A DNA stretch of 46,570 nt from the NCBI GenBank assembly GCA_036845225.1, contig DAIUEJ010000018.1, forward strand, positions 1-46,570. The letters run 5' to 3'. A model generated the notes under the pieces. It had not been told where the DNA came from. It saw nothing but the letters and a program-made list of their open reading frames with translations, and made no database searches. The translations under genes were made by a program, and so were the position numbers. The stretch comes from FEN-680 sp036845225. GTDB taxonomy: Bacteria > Actinomycetota > Geothermincolia > Fen-727 > Anoxymicrobiaceae. Below, one piece after another: positions 33,152 through 41,971 of the stretch (position 1 is the first letter of the stretch; each line of letters begins with the position of its first letter).

Positions 33152-33586
33152 TTGACTATTGAGACAAGAAAGTGCAGGTCAGGCGATTTCGACCAGGTGC
33201 TCGCTTTGCTCGAGCAGCTCTGGCCCGAGATGGACCTGGACGCGCAGGCCCTCGAGAGAGTCTACCTGAAGTACCTGGAAGCCGAGACGGACGAGTGCGT
33301 CTGCGCCGTAGAGGACCGCGAAGTCATCGGCTTCTGCTCGCTCAACATCAAGAACTGCCTGCTCCATGCCGGCACGCTTGCTTATGTCGACGTACTGATC
33401 GTCAAAGAGGGCTACCGCGGGTCGAGGGTCGGGGCGTCGATGCTCGACCGCGCCCTGGAGATCACGCGCGAGCGGGGTTGCGCGGCTGTCTGGCTCGATT
33501 CGGGCTTCCAGAGGACCGGGGCGCACGAGTTCTACAACGCTCAAGGGTTCAAGCGGCTCGGGTTCCTGTTCGGCAAGACGTTGTAG
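33152..33586 (+). CDS. GNAT acetyltransferase
   Basis: A GNAT protein of about 144 residues: FDQVLALLEQLWPEMDLDAQ, then the acetyl-CoA loop VDVLIVKEGYRGSRVGASML (20 residues) and the closing HEFYNAQGFKRLGFLFGK. The substrate is unknown. TTG at 33152 has GGGGTGAT upstream and fits the normal family length; an ATG at 33125 without a site would add nine residues. The stop codon TAG is the first part of a GC-rich repeat copy. Confidence 0.82.
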   Translation: MTIETRKCRSGDFDQVLALLEQLWPEMDLDAQALERVYLKYLEAETDECVCAVEDREVIGFCSLNIKNCLLHAGTLAYVDVLIVKEGYRGSRVGASMLDRALEITRERGCAAVWLDSGFQRTGAHEFYNAQGFKRLGFLFGKTL

Positions 33587-33604
33587 CGCCGGCGTCCCGC
33601 CGGC
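33583..33604. repeat. GC-rich hairpin repeat, inverted copy
   Basis: GTAGCGCCGGCGTCCCGCCG plus GC, the complement of the unit at 464-485. Its TAG is the stop codon of the GNAT gene, and it is 35 bases before the alcohol dehydrogenase start. Confidence 0.9.
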
Positions 33605-33638
33605 TTTATGCCCGGGTCAACAGGAGGTCTGTCGGAGG

Positions 33639-34802
33639 ATGTATTTCTTCGAATTCAAGATGCCCGGAAAGATCGTCTGCGTCGACGGCGGCGCGAGCAA
33701 GCTCGGTAAGACCGTCACGCGGCTGGGCGGCACCAGGGTGCTGGTCGTCACCGACCCCGGGGTGCGCAAGGCCGGGCTGGTGGATACAGTTGCGTCCGGG
33801 ATCGAATCAGCCGACGTCAAAGTCGCCGGCGTGTTCGGCGAAGTCGGTCCGGACCCGGGCGTCAAGACCATCGTCGAATGCGCGGCGATGGCGCAGGATA
33901 TCGCGGCCGATTGCGTCGTCTCCATCGGCGGCGGCAGCTCTATCGACACTGCCAAGGCAACGCTCATCCAGTTGTGCGAGGGCGGTGACCTCCTCGACCA
34001 CGAATGGAACGAGTCCTTCGCCTCTTCCCCCATGCTGCCCCACATCGCCATCCCAACTACCGCGGGCACCGGCTCGGAGTCGACCCACGTGGCGATGGTC
34101 ACCGATGATGCGCGGCAGCGAAAGCTGATGTACCAGGGAGGCGACCTGCTCCCGAAGGTGGCTATCCTCGACCCGCGGATGACGCTCAGCCTCCCACCGA
34201 AGCTCACCGCCGCCACGGGCATGGACGCGATGACCCACGCGATCGAGTCCATGCACTCGGTATGGCATCAGCCGATGACGGACGGCCTGGCGATGCAGGG
34301 CATCGGGCTCGTCAACACTTTCCTGCCCAGGGTGTTCGCCGACGGACAGGATGGGTTCGGCAGGATGAACATGCTGATGGCGGCGACGATCGGCGGCATC
34401 TCGGTATCCAACTCGTTCATCTGCATCGTGCACGCGGCGGCGCATCCCATCGGCGCGATGTTCCACGTACCTCACGGCATCGCGGTAGGTGTGATGCTCC
34501 CTTACGCGATGGAGATGAACCTGAAGTACGAGGGGGTCCCGGCGATCTACAAGAAAGTCGCCTGTTCACTTGACCTCAAGGTCGAGAGCGACGACGACAT
34601 GACCGCGGCCCGGAAGGCCATCGAGCATATCAGGGGGCTGATCGCGAGCCTGGAGCTGCCCTCCCGGTTGAGCGACCTGGGCATAAAGCAGAGCGACTTC
34701 GAGCCGCTCGCCGACGAGATCATGGAAGACAAGGCGATCATGGTGACGCCGGGCAACCCGGGCCGCGACGACATCATGGGCCTCATCCACGCCACCCTCT
34801 GA
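33639..34802 (+). CDS. Iron-containing alcohol dehydrogenase
   Basis: A 387-residue group III alcohol dehydrogenase that oxidises alcohols or reduces aldehydes with NAD(P). The dinucleotide motif is VVSIGGGSSIDTAKA. The metal site is carried by TGMDAMTHAIES and by VHAAAHPIGAMFHVPHGIA. Length and order are normal for the family. AGGAGG lies upstream; GGAGG also touches the ATG. The substrate cannot be told. It converges with the acetoacetate decarboxylase-like gene, separated by a perfect hairpin at 34806-34834. Confidence 0.93.
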   Translation: MYFFEFKMPGKIVCVDGGASKLGKTVTRLGGTRVLVVTDPGVRKAGLVDTVASGIESADVKVAGVFGEVGPDPGVKTIVECAAMAQDIAADCVVSIGGGSSIDTAKATLIQLCEGGDLLDHEWNESFASSPMLPHIAIPTTAGTGSESTHVAMVTDDARQRKLMYQGGDLLPKVAILDPRMTLSLPPKLTAATGMDAMTHAIESMHSVWHQPMTDGLAMQGIGLVNTFLPRVFADGQDGFGRMNMLMAATIGGISVSNSFICIVHAAAHPIGAMFHVPHGIAVGVMLPYAMEMNLKYEGVPAIYKKVACSLDLKVESDDDMTAARKAIEHIRGLIASLELPSRLSDLGIKQSDFEPLADEIMEDKAIMVTPGNPGRDDIMGLIHATL

Positions 34803-34805
34803 CCT

Positions 34806-34834
34806 GCAAAATAGGGGTCAGACCCCTATTTTGC
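34806..34834. terminator. Bidirectional hairpin, modular repeat family
   Basis: GCAAAATAGGGG (34806-34817), five bases, CCCCTATTTTGC (34823-34834): a perfect 12-base-pair stem between two convergent genes. A partial second copy (CCCCTAT, CTATTTTGC) lies at 34837-34865. The last 11 bases of the window (46560-46570, GCAAAATAGGG) begin another copy. Confidence 0.82.
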
Positions 34835-34855
34835 ATGACCCCTATATTACAGCTG

Positions 34856-35722
34856 CTATTTTGCGGCTGGCGCCTTCTTCGCCTTTTTTGCCTTTTTCGC
34901 CGGCGCTTTGACCTTTACCGGGTAAGGCGGCGGGGGCGTCGCTTGCTCGGCAATCGGCCATCCCTTGTTCAGGCGCGAGCGGAACGACTCCGTCGCCTGC
35001 ATCGAAAACGGCTTCAGCCGGTCCAGCCCCAGGTCCCGCACGTTCTGCGCGAAGCGATGGTCCGTGGTCCCGGCGTCGATGCGCAGCTCCTTGCACATGC
35101 CCATCCTGAACTTCGCATCCACGTCGACGATCGTCCGGAGGATGGTGTCTTCGTGATTGGTGAGCGTCACCAGGTCGGTCCCGGTCATGTTTATCCCCGG
35201 CCCCGGCACGCATTCGACCGTCATCACAGGCTGGCCTCCGGGCCCGTCCAGCACGGCGTACTCGAACCTCCTGTCCGAGAGCGTGAACGGTATGTCTGTG
35301 AGGTACTTGGGATACCCCCAGATCTCCCGCCCCGCGACGCGCGCCGCCGGTATGGTGACCGGGAGCTCGAGGACGTAGGCGCCCACTGTCCACTTGTGGC
35401 CGTCGCGCTTGAACATGTTGGCGAGATAGAACTTCGGGTCCTTGAACGTGCCGGGATACGCGAGGATGATCACCGCGACCTCTTCGTACGGCCCTATGGA
35501 GGTGTCCCGGTAGTTGAAGAACGCCAGGCAGGCCACCGCTTTCCCGTTGATGACCTTGCACGGCACCAGCCCCGTCCCCTCCAGCTTGGAGAGCGCCGCG
35601 CCGTAGTCGACGAAAAAGTTCAGTTGTCGCACCGAGACGTCGTAGTAGAAGATGGGCAGGTCCACCGGCCCCTCGGTCGTCCGGACGCTCGTCATCGGAA
35701 CTTCGAAGAAATCGTCGCCCAT
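34856..35722 (-). CDS. Acetoacetate decarboxylase-like protein
   Basis: A 288-residue member of the acetoacetate decarboxylase superfamily, which decarboxylates beta-keto acids or catalyses related aldol reactions through a lysine Schiff base. REIWGYPKYLTDIPF matches the region around the catalytic lysine; the usual second lysine of the KK pair is tyrosine here. The end is a Lys/Ala/Pro-rich tail (KAPAKKAKKAKKAPAAK), an unusual addition that may bind nucleic acid or membrane. The ATG at 35722 follows GAGGCGGAG; an upstream extension has no site. Lysine fermentation yields acetoacetate, so a link to the kam genes is possible but they lie 16 kb away. Confidence 0.82.
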   Translation of the reverse strand: MGDDFFEVPMTSVRTTEGPVDLPIFYYDVSVRQLNFFVDYGAALSKLEGTGLVPCKVINGKAVACLAFFNYRDTSIGPYEEVAVIILAYPGTFKDPKFYLANMFKRDGHKWTVGAYVLELPVTIPAARVAGREIWGYPKYLTDIPFTLSDRRFEYAVLDGPGGQPVMTVECVPGPGINMTGTDLVTLTNHEDTILRTIVDVDAKFRMGMCKELRIDAGTTDHRFAQNVRDLGLDRLKPFSMQATESFRSRLNKGWPIAEQATPPPPYPVKVKAPAKKAKKAKKAPAAK

Positions 35723-35884
35723 TGTCTCCGCCTCCCCCCACGCTTTGCGCGCACGTATACCGCATCCGAGCCCGATTCTATGACCGACGCGCCCGAACAG
35801 CAAATACTTACCAACAGGCGGCCTCTTGCTTTATGATTGTGACTCGACCGACCGAACACGGACGTACGACGGCACCCTTTTCAG

Positions 35885-37099
35885 ATGGAGCATCCTTTGG
35901 AGCACAGCGGCTCGAACACGTTCATGAGACTCGCCCTCTTCGGCAGCCTCGCCACCTACGGCTACTATGCTTTCCTCGGCCTCAAGTCTCCCCTGCCCGG
36001 CCAGGACCAGGACGTCGCGCAGGGACTCGATGTCGAGCGGCACGAGTTTGTCACTCCCGACGGCGTCACCCTGCGCCTCAAGCGCTACGCGAACCCGGCC
36101 GGCGAGCCGGTCCTGATGTGCCACGGCTTTGGCAGCAGCGGAGGGGCGCTCGACCTGCCGCGCGAACACCGCAACATGGCGGTCTACCTGGCGCGGGAAG
36201 GCTTCGACGTCTGGGTCTCCTCTTTCAGGGGCTGCGGCCGCGAGCCATACAACAGCGGGTGCGACGAGTGGACGCATACTATCGACGACCTGGCAGTCAT
36301 GGACGCCCCGACCCTCATCGACGGCGTCACGGAGGCGACCGGCAAGCGCGCCTTCTACATCGGGCACAGCATGGGCGGCGAAGTCCTCTACATGTACCTG
36401 CAGGGCGTGCGCTTCGAGGACGGGCACGTCGTCTCGGACCCGGTCCTGGTGCGCCAGCGCCACGAGAAGCTCGCGGGCGGGGTCACCATCGGGTCACCGC
36501 CGGCGTTCTGGTATCCCAAGGGGCACCCGTATCACTGGGTGTTCGAGTCGAAGGCCGGAAAGGCGGCGATCAACGCGGCGCTGCAGCAGATGCTCGTGAA
36601 AGAGGTCACGTCGCCGTGTCTCAGGATGGGCGTGCCCAGGAGCCTCATGGAGAACCACCCCCGGCTCGTCATGGCGGTCACGCGCACTCCGGCGATGATG
36701 TTCACGTACTGCCGCAGGAACACCGATAAGGACGCCACTACCAGCCTCGCGAAGTGGGGCACCGGGGACGTCTCGGCGGGGATGTGGGTCCAGCTCCTCC
36801 AGGCGATGCTCGAGCAGGATTTCCTGGAGCACCCGGGCCGTGCCGAGCCGGGAGAGCAGTACGACTACGCGACGCACATGGGCCTGGTCTCGCTTCCCAT
36901 CTTCTTCCTCACCGGGGACAAAGACTTCACGAACGCCGGCGGGATCAAGCGGTTCGGCTACGACGGCGTGTCCAGCCACGTCAAGGAGTACGTGAGCCTG
37001 CCCAGCTACGGTCACACCGACCTGATCATGGGGATCACCGCCGAGCAGGACGTCTACCCGATGATATCGGAGTGGATGAAGATGCTGGCCGGAAATTGA
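35885..37099 (+). CDS. Alpha/beta hydrolase, lipase-like
   Basis: A 404-residue alpha/beta hydrolase. The nucleophile elbow is YIGHSMGG (Ser162). The oxyanion region VLMCHGFGSSGGAL, an aspartate in LTGDKDFT and the final histidine in YGHTDLIMG fit the catalytic triad. A hydrophobic stretch at about 13-30 (FMRLALFGSLATYGYYAFLG) may be an anchor or a signal. Acid lipases and cholesteryl-ester-type hydrolases look similar. ATG at 35885 has no clear site; TTG at 35897 has GGAG five bases upstream and may be the true start. The polysaccharide deacetylase gene overlaps its last four bases. Confidence 0.85.
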   Translation: MEHPLEHSGSNTFMRLALFGSLATYGYYAFLGLKSPLPGQDQDVAQGLDVERHEFVTPDGVTLRLKRYANPAGEPVLMCHGFGSSGGALDLPREHRNMAVYLAREGFDVWVSSFRGCGREPYNSGCDEWTHTIDDLAVMDAPTLIDGVTEATGKRAFYIGHSMGGEVLYMYLQGVRFEDGHVVSDPVLVRQRHEKLAGGVTIGSPPAFWYPKGHPYHWVFESKAGKAAINAALQQMLVKEVTSPCLRMGVPRSLMENHPRLVMAVTRTPAMMFTYCRRNTDKDATTSLAKWGTGDVSAGMWVQLLQAMLEQDFLEHPGRAEPGEQYDYATHMGLVSLPIFFLTGDKDFTNAGGIKRFGYDGVSSHVKEYVSLPSYGHTDLIMGITAEQDVYPMISEWMKMLAGN

Positions 37100-37902
37100 A
37101 GCTGTCCCCCTGGAAGAAACCCACTTTCGTCGTGCTCGCCCTGGCGGCGCTCACCTTGCTGGTGCTGCCGGTTCTATCGGGATGCGGCAGTCCTGCCAGG
37201 CAGGCGCGCGTCTCCGCGCCGTCGCCGACACCAATACCGCGTCCGCGCGCCGTGGAACCCGCATGGCGCTCGATCGACCGGGACGCGCTCGCTGCGCGGC
37301 TGGGTTGGGGGCAGGTCTCTCGCGGAGATACCACCAAGCGTCGCATCGCGCTGACATTCGACGCGGGCGAGGACGGCGGTCCGGCGCCGGCCATCCTGGA
37401 CGCGCTGAAGTCGGCCGGACTTCACTGCACGTTCTTCCTGACCGGGCAGTTCGCCGACAAGTACCCGGACCTGGTCAAACGTATCGCCTCGGACGGCCAC
37501 GAGCTGGGCAACCATTCCTACACCCATCCGAAGTTCACGACGCTGACGCCCGAGCAGGTGTCCTCCGAGATTTCGCGGACGGAGGAACGGGTCAAGCTGC
37601 TGACCGGCCTTTCCACCCGGCCATACTTCAGGTTCCCGTACGGCGCCGGCAGCGACGCACTGGTGAAGCAGATCAACGGCATGGGTTACATCGGCGTGCT
37701 CTGGACGTTCGACACCCTCGATTCGATGGGGGCCTCCAGCCAGACCATCATCGACAGGGTCGCGAAGTACGCGTCCCCGGGCGCGATCATGCTGATGCAC
37801 TGCGGGTTCGCGGAGGAAGCGAAGGCGCTGCCGTCGGTCATCAAGGAACTCGAAGGCGCGGGCTACCAGATAGTCACGCTGTCGGAAGTGCTGTCCCCGT
37901 AG
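37096..37902 (+). CDS. Polysaccharide deacetylase lipoprotein (NodB domain)
   Basis: A 268-residue lipoprotein. A signal peptide ends in the lipobox LSGC at about residue 30, and a proline-rich spacer follows. The NodB domain has TFDAGED (the catalytic aspartates, as in PdaA-type enzymes), the zinc-binding HSYTH, RFPYGAGS and LMHCG. Such enzymes remove acetyl groups from N-acetylglucosamine in peptidoglycan or other cell-wall glycans outside the membrane. TTG at 37096 overlaps the previous stop codon as TTGA, so translation is coupled. A half repeat follows the stop codon. Confidence 0.88.
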   Translation: MKLSPWKKPTFVVLALAALTLLVLPVLSGCGSPARQARVSAPSPTPIPRPRAVEPAWRSIDRDALAARLGWGQVSRGDTTKRRIALTFDAGEDGGPAPAILDALKSAGLHCTFFLTGQFADKYPDLVKRIASDGHELGNHSYTHPKFTTLTPEQVSSEISRTEERVKLLTGLSTRPYFRFPYGAGSDALVKQINGMGYIGVLWTFDTLDSMGASSQTIIDRVAKYASPGAIMLMHCGFAEEAKALPSVIKELEGAGYQIVTLSEVLSP

Positions 37903-37910
37903 CACGCGAG

Positions 37911-37941
37911 GTGGACAAAATAGTGGACGGTGCCTGACCCC
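37911..37941. repeat. Half copy of the modular repeat
   Basis: GTGGACAAAATAGTGGACGG followed by TGCCTGACCCC, the right arm only. It lies between the deacetylase and the DUF1003 gene; no matching left arm is present. Confidence 0.8.
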
Positions 37942-38016
37942 TGCTAGGTCGGAGGTTCACACCTTTCGAGGCAGAAGAACCATGTTGAAGGCACAATTAA
38001 CAAGGGGTGATGGACA

Positions 38017-38547
38017 GTGGTTGAAGAGACGCCACCTGTCGAGGGCAGGGACCTCGGCGACCAGATAACCGATATGGTCCACGACCTCGAGAAGCATTTC
38101 TCCAGGGTCAAGAACCCCAACGATACGTTCCGGGAGCAGTTGAAGCCTACCCAGAAACTCGCGCTCTTCGTCACTGAGCGGGTCGGGACGATGGGGTTTT
38201 TCTTCATCGTACTGGCCTGGACCGTGCTGTGGCTGGCGTGGAACATCCTCGCGCCCAAGGGCTTGAAGTGGGACCCTTATCCGGCCTTCGTCCTCTGGCT
38301 CATCATCTCGAACATCCTGCAGATACTGCTGATGCCGCTGCTGCTCATCGGGCAGAACATCCAGGGCATGCGCTCCGACATCAGGGGAGAGCATGACTAC
38401 GAGACGGACAAGCGCGCCGAGAAAGAGATCAATACCATGCTCCTGAACTTCCAGAAGCAGGAGAAGCTGATACTGGAGATCCTCGATAAGGTCGCGGCGC
38501 TGTCGAAGGGCAAGGCAGAGGCCTCCGGGGGAGCGACCGACGGCTGA
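38017..38547 (+). CDS. DUF1003 membrane protein
   Basis: A 176-residue protein of the DUF1003 family. Two membrane helices (about 60-78 and 90-115) are joined by a short polar loop, and a charged C-terminal coiled helix follows (YETDKRAEKEINTMLLNFQK). GTMGFFFIVLAWTVLWLAWN (20 residues) is typical. The function of the family is unknown. The start is GTG with AAGGGGTGA upstream. The gene lies 15 bases before the CrtI-like gene and may be in its operon. Confidence 0.88.
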   Translation: MVEETPPVEGRDLGDQITDMVHDLEKHFSRVKNPNDTFREQLKPTQKLALFVTERVGTMGFFFIVLAWTVLWLAWNILAPKGLKWDPYPAFVLWLIISNILQILLMPLLLIGQNIQGMRSDIRGEHDYETDKRAEKEINTMLLNFQKQEKLILEILDKVAALSKGKAEASGGATDG

Positions 38548-38562
38548 CGCGACGGAGGCGGC

Positions 38563-40047
38563 ATGGACGATTCGATCATCATAGTGGGAGCGGGCATGGG
38601 AGGGCTGGCGTCCGGCGTTTACGGCCAGCTCAACGGCTACAAGACAGAGATCTTCGAGCAGCACAACATCCCGGGTGGGCAGTGCGCGTCCTGGCGTCGC
38701 AAGGGCTACACCTTTGACGGTTGCATCCACCACCTCTTCGGCACCGCACCCGGCACCAGCCTTTACAGGCTCTGGGAGGAGCTCGGCGCGATGCCCCGAG
38801 AGCTCGCCCCGACCAGTGAGTGCGTGAGCGTCGCATCCGAGGACGGCCGCGTCTTCAACGATTACTGGGACACAACCAGGCTCGAGGAGCACCTGAAGGA
38901 GCTCGCGCCGGCGGACTCGCGCGAGATCGAGGCATACGCACGAGCCATCCCCCGCTTCGCGAAGAAAGACGTGATGGGCGAGGTGATGGCCGGCTCGGTC
39001 CTCAAGGCCGTGGGGATGCTGCCGGGGGTGGTGCCGCTGGTGAAGTGGTTCAAGCCGACCATGGAACAGTACGCGGAGAGGTTCACGGACCCGTTCCTGC
39101 GCCGCGCCTTCCCTCTGCTGGAGTACTCTCTCAGGGATGCCCCCCTGTGGATCCACATGTCCAAGCACGCGTACGGGCTTAACAGGAACATCGCCTGGCC
39201 CATCGGGGGCGCGAGGGCTTTCGCCGAGTCCATCGAGGAGAGGTACACCGCCCTTGGCGGAGAGGTCCACTACAAGCAGAAGGTCGAAAAGATACTCACG
39301 GTCAACGGAAAGGCTTACGGGGTCCGGCTTGAGGACGGGAGCGAGCACAGGGCCGGGCGGGTTATCTGCAACGCCGACGGCCGCAAGGCCATCATGGGTA
39401 TGCTGGACGGCCAGTACATCGACAAGAAGATACGGGCGTACTGCGCCGAGCCTGACGACGTGATCAACTGGGCGGTCCACGTCTTCCTGGGGGTCGCGCG
39501 CGACCTGTCGGCCGAGCCGTCATCCCTCGTGCAACTGTTCGACAAGCCGGTCTCCATCGGCGGCCAGGACCACTCCAGCCTCGAGATGCAGATATACGGG
39601 ATGGACCCCACAATGGCGCCGGAGGGAAAGGGCGTCATAAAGGTGGAGATGTTCTCCAGCTACGCCTACTGGAAGGCCCTGCACGCCAACCGCGAGCTCT
39701 ATGACGAGGAGAAGGAGAAGGTCGCCGCCACGGTCATCGACATCCTGGACAGAACGCATTTCCCCGGCATCAAGGGGCAGGTAGAAGCGGTGGACGTGCC
39801 GACACTGGTGACCTGGGAGCGGTACGTGGGCGGCACCCACGGTTTCCTCTCCATGCCGAAGAAAGAGTTCAACCCGATGGACCTGGTGCGCGGCAGGCTG
39901 GACTCCACCCTGCCGGGGCTGTCGGATTTCTACCTCGTCGGCACCTGGGCGACATCCGTGGGCGCGCTGTTCTCGAACGCGCATTCGGGAAAGAAGATCA
40001 TCAAAGAACTGTGCGAGCGGGACGGCAAGAAGTTCACGGCCAGTTGA
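38563..40047 (+). CDS. Phytoene-desaturase-like FAD oxidoreductase
   Basis: A 494-residue FAD-dependent oxidoreductase of the CrtI/CrtN and retinol-saturase type. The dinucleotide motif IIIVGAGMGGLASGVYG is at the N-terminus, then NIPGGQCASWRRKGYTFDGC (20 residues) and, near the end, DFYLVGTWATSVGALFSNAHSG in which only part is quoted. Members desaturate or isomerise carotenoids or other lipids, or act as saturases. GGAGG lies four bases before the ATG. No phytoene synthase or other carotenoid gene lies in the window, so the substrate is open. Downstream sits a lone right arm of the long inverted repeat. Confidence 0.88.
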   Translation: MDDSIIIVGAGMGGLASGVYGQLNGYKTEIFEQHNIPGGQCASWRRKGYTFDGCIHHLFGTAPGTSLYRLWEELGAMPRELAPTSECVSVASEDGRVFNDYWDTTRLEEHLKELAPADSREIEAYARAIPRFAKKDVMGEVMAGSVLKAVGMLPGVVPLVKWFKPTMEQYAERFTDPFLRRAFPLLEYSLRDAPLWIHMSKHAYGLNRNIAWPIGGARAFAESIEERYTALGGEVHYKQKVEKILTVNGKAYGVRLEDGSEHRAGRVICNADGRKAIMGMLDGQYIDKKIRAYCAEPDDVINWAVHVFLGVARDLSAEPSSLVQLFDKPVSIGGQDHSSLEMQIYGMDPTMAPEGKGVIKVEMFSSYAYWKALHANRELYDEEKEKVAATVIDILDRTHFPGIKGQVEAVDVPTLVTWERYVGGTHGFLSMPKKEFNPMDLVRGRLDSTLPGLSDFYLVGTWATSVGALFSNAHSGKKIIKELCERDGKKFTAS

Positions 40048-40065
40048 CGCGCTGCGTGCGCGCTG

Positions 40066-40099
40066 AAAAGTGTAATCAAAAGTGGAAAACGAACGACGT
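40066..40099. repeat. Lone right arm of the long inverted repeat
   Basis: AAAAGTGTAATCAAAAGTGG followed by AAAACGAACGACGT matches the right arm at 12859-12892 with a few changes. No left arm lies nearby. Confidence 0.85.
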
Positions 40100-40103
40100 A
40101 ACG

Positions 40104-40793
40104 TTAGGGCTGGAAGCCCAGGATGACCACCGAGACCACGAATATCACCGCGCCCATCGAGAGCACTGAGATCTTCAGGGCCTTGGTGGAGAACTTGGTC
40201 CCGATCCCCGCAAAGAACAGCACCTACGCGAAGAGCACCGTCAGCAGCAGGTAGCCGTTGGCCCTGTCGCTTGCCTGCTGTGCCTTCGCCGCCTCAGAGT
40301 TCGCGAGAGCCTGGGTGGCCACAACCTCGGCCGAGTGTTTGGGCCTGTACTCCGGCATCTGGAAAGGCGTCGTGGGGACGTCAGGCTTTCCGCTCTCCTT
40401 CGCCTTCAGCCAGAGCGGCCAGACCTTCTTCAGCGCAGGGCTGAACGCCTCGTCGTGGTAGATGTTCGCAAGCCTGCTGTTGCCCTGCGCCGTGGCGTTG
40501 ATGTAGTTGGAGAGCATGTCGACGTCAACGGCGACCTCCTGGTTCATCTTGTCCTTGAGCTCGGAGGTCTTTATCAGCGCCTGGTCGGATTTGCTGTAGT
40601 GCATGGCCTCTTTGCTGTGCCACCAGGACGACTCGTAGGCGCAGTACGCGGACATGATAGTAGCGAGCGCCATCAATGCCGCCGCCGCGATCTCGATCCA
40701 GTGGTGCTCGATCCTCTCGAGGAAACTCTCGCCACCTCCGGCTTTCGCCGGGCTGATGCTTTTGCCTTCCTCGACTTCCGCGTCTTCGACCAT
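40104..40793 (-). pseudogene. Three-helix membrane protein with in-frame amber stop
   Basis: Starting at ATG 40793 (GGGAG five bases upstream) the frame encodes a membrane helix (about 32-52, IEIAAAALMALATIMSAYCA), a soluble loop of about 120 residues and the beginning of a second helix (LLLTVLFA). It then meets TAG at 40224-40226 and continues in the same frame as VLFFAGIGTKF and a third helix to a TAA at 40104. One base change would restore a 229-residue protein. The downstream part is otherwise intact, so a recent nonsense mutation or a sequence error is likely. I do not recognise the family. The stop codon is read as a normal stop elsewhere (for example TAG ends the genes at 6747 and 11707). 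Confidence 0.7.
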
Positions 40794-40903
40794 CAAATCT
40801 CCCATCATTCGCCGCAAAATATATCACAGCGGCGCCCTGTCCCATATGGACAATGACAATGTCTGGGCGTAAGGTTTTGGAGCAGGCAAAACTAGGAGGG
40901 GTC

Positions 40904-41371
40904 ATGCCAGAGGAAATCGAACTCAAGGAGCTTCCGGCCCAGCCGGTGCTGTCGATCCACGCTAAAGTGCCCGCCGCGGAGCTGCCGGAGTTCTTCGGCG
41001 AATCTTTCTCAAAGTTGTTTCCCTACCTGGCAAGCCTGGGTGAGGTGCCCGTTGCGCCGCCCTTCGCCCTCTACCACGGGATGCCGACCGAGGAAGGGTT
41101 CGACATGGAGGTGTGCGTGCCGACCGGCAAAGTCCTTGTCGAATCGGGCGAGATCAAAGCGTCTGAGCTGCCCGGCGGCACGTTCGCTTCGACAGTCCAC
41201 CTGGGACCTTACGACGAGGTCGCGGACACCTACGGCGCGCTGATGGCATGGATCGGTGGACGAGGGTATGCGCCCTCAGGCCCCTCGAGGGAAATATACG
41301 TCGTCGGCATGGGGCAGGCCGAGCCCAAGGACTACGTCACGGAAGTCCTGATACCCGTGGTGAAGCTCTAG
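40904..41371 (+). CDS. GyrI-like / effector-binding domain protein
   Basis: A 155-residue protein of the GyrI-like small-molecule-binding (AraC effector-binding, SOUL-related) fold: IELKELPAQPVLSIHAKVP at the start, then EEGFDMEVCVPTGKVLVESG (20 residues), the block LPGGTFASTVHLGPYDEVAD and a final REIYVVGMGQAEPKDYVTEV. Stand-alone members bind hydrophobic ligands or detoxify them; some inhibit gyrase. AGGAGGGG lies before the ATG. It is convergent with the receiver gene downstream. The ligand is unknown. Confidence 0.88.
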   Translation: MPEEIELKELPAQPVLSIHAKVPAAELPEFFGESFSKLFPYLASLGEVPVAPPFALYHGMPTEEGFDMEVCVPTGKVLVESGEIKASELPGGTFASTVHLGPYDEVADTYGALMAWIGGRGYAPSGPSREIYVVGMGQAEPKDYVTEVLIPVVKL

Positions 41372-41397
41372 AGCGCCGGGCGCGGAGTTCCTCCGGT

Positions 41398-41796
41398 CTA
41401 GATCTCCCTGCCCAGCACGGTGCCGATCTTGTCCAGGAGGTCGCCCTCCGAGAAAGGCTTGAGCAGGTAACCCTGGGCCTCCTCCTCGACCGTCTCCTCC
41501 ATCGCGTCCAGGTCCACCTTGGCGGTCAGGAAGATGATGGGAATGTCCTCGAGGGCTTCCTCGCTCCTGATCCTCCGGCAGACCTCCGGCCCGCCGATGC
41601 CGGGAGGCATCTCTACGTCGAGGATGATGAGGTCGGGACGCATGCTGCGAGCGAGTTCGATGCCTTCCTCGCCGCTTGCCGCGCCGCTCACTTCGATGCC
41701 TTCCTGCTGGAGGGCGATCCTGATTCCCCCTCTGATGCCCGGGTCATCGTCGATGACGAGCAGGCGGATCCCGACGCGTTCAGTCTCGGCTGCCAC
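41398..41796 (-). CDS. Single-domain response regulator (CheY-like)
   Basis: A 132-residue receiver: IRLLVIDDDPGIRG, phosphoacceptor Asp in IILDVEMPPGIGG, the threonine in IIFLTAKVD and the lysine in GYLLKPFSEGDLL. No output domain follows. GTG at 41796 with CGGAG six bases upstream fits the receiver boundary; earlier TTG codons exist without good sites. It stands alone on its strand beside the kinase operon that starts at 41972, so it may serve those kinases. Confidence 0.88.
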   Translation of the reverse strand: MAAETERVGIRLLVIDDDPGIRGGIRIALQQEGIEVSGAASGEEGIELARSMRPDLIILDVEMPPGIGGPEVCRRIRSEEALEDIPIIFLTAKVDLDAMEETVEEEAQGYLLKPFSEGDLLDKIGTVLGREI

Positions 41797-41971
41797 CCGT
41801 TTCTCCGATTCTGATAAGGCAGACAAAGGCTCCTGCAGCAATAGTAGCGAAGTGTCTGCCCGCCGACCATGACTTCCGACAGGAAATATCTGCTACAGGC
41901 GGCTGATGTCGCTGAAATCTCTTTCGATTATGGATACAATTGTCTCCACTTGAACGCTCGGAGGCGGTTGT

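Noticed and set aside
34837..34865. Second independent terminator after the first hairpin
   Set aside because: Only scattered pieces of the element (CCCCTAT, CTATTTTGC) are present and they overlap the end of the decarboxylase-like gene; reported as a partial copy only.
40224..40226. Amber codon as recoded sense codon (for example pyrrolysine)
   Set aside because: TAG ends several normal genes in the window and the surrounding protein is not of a type known to use it.
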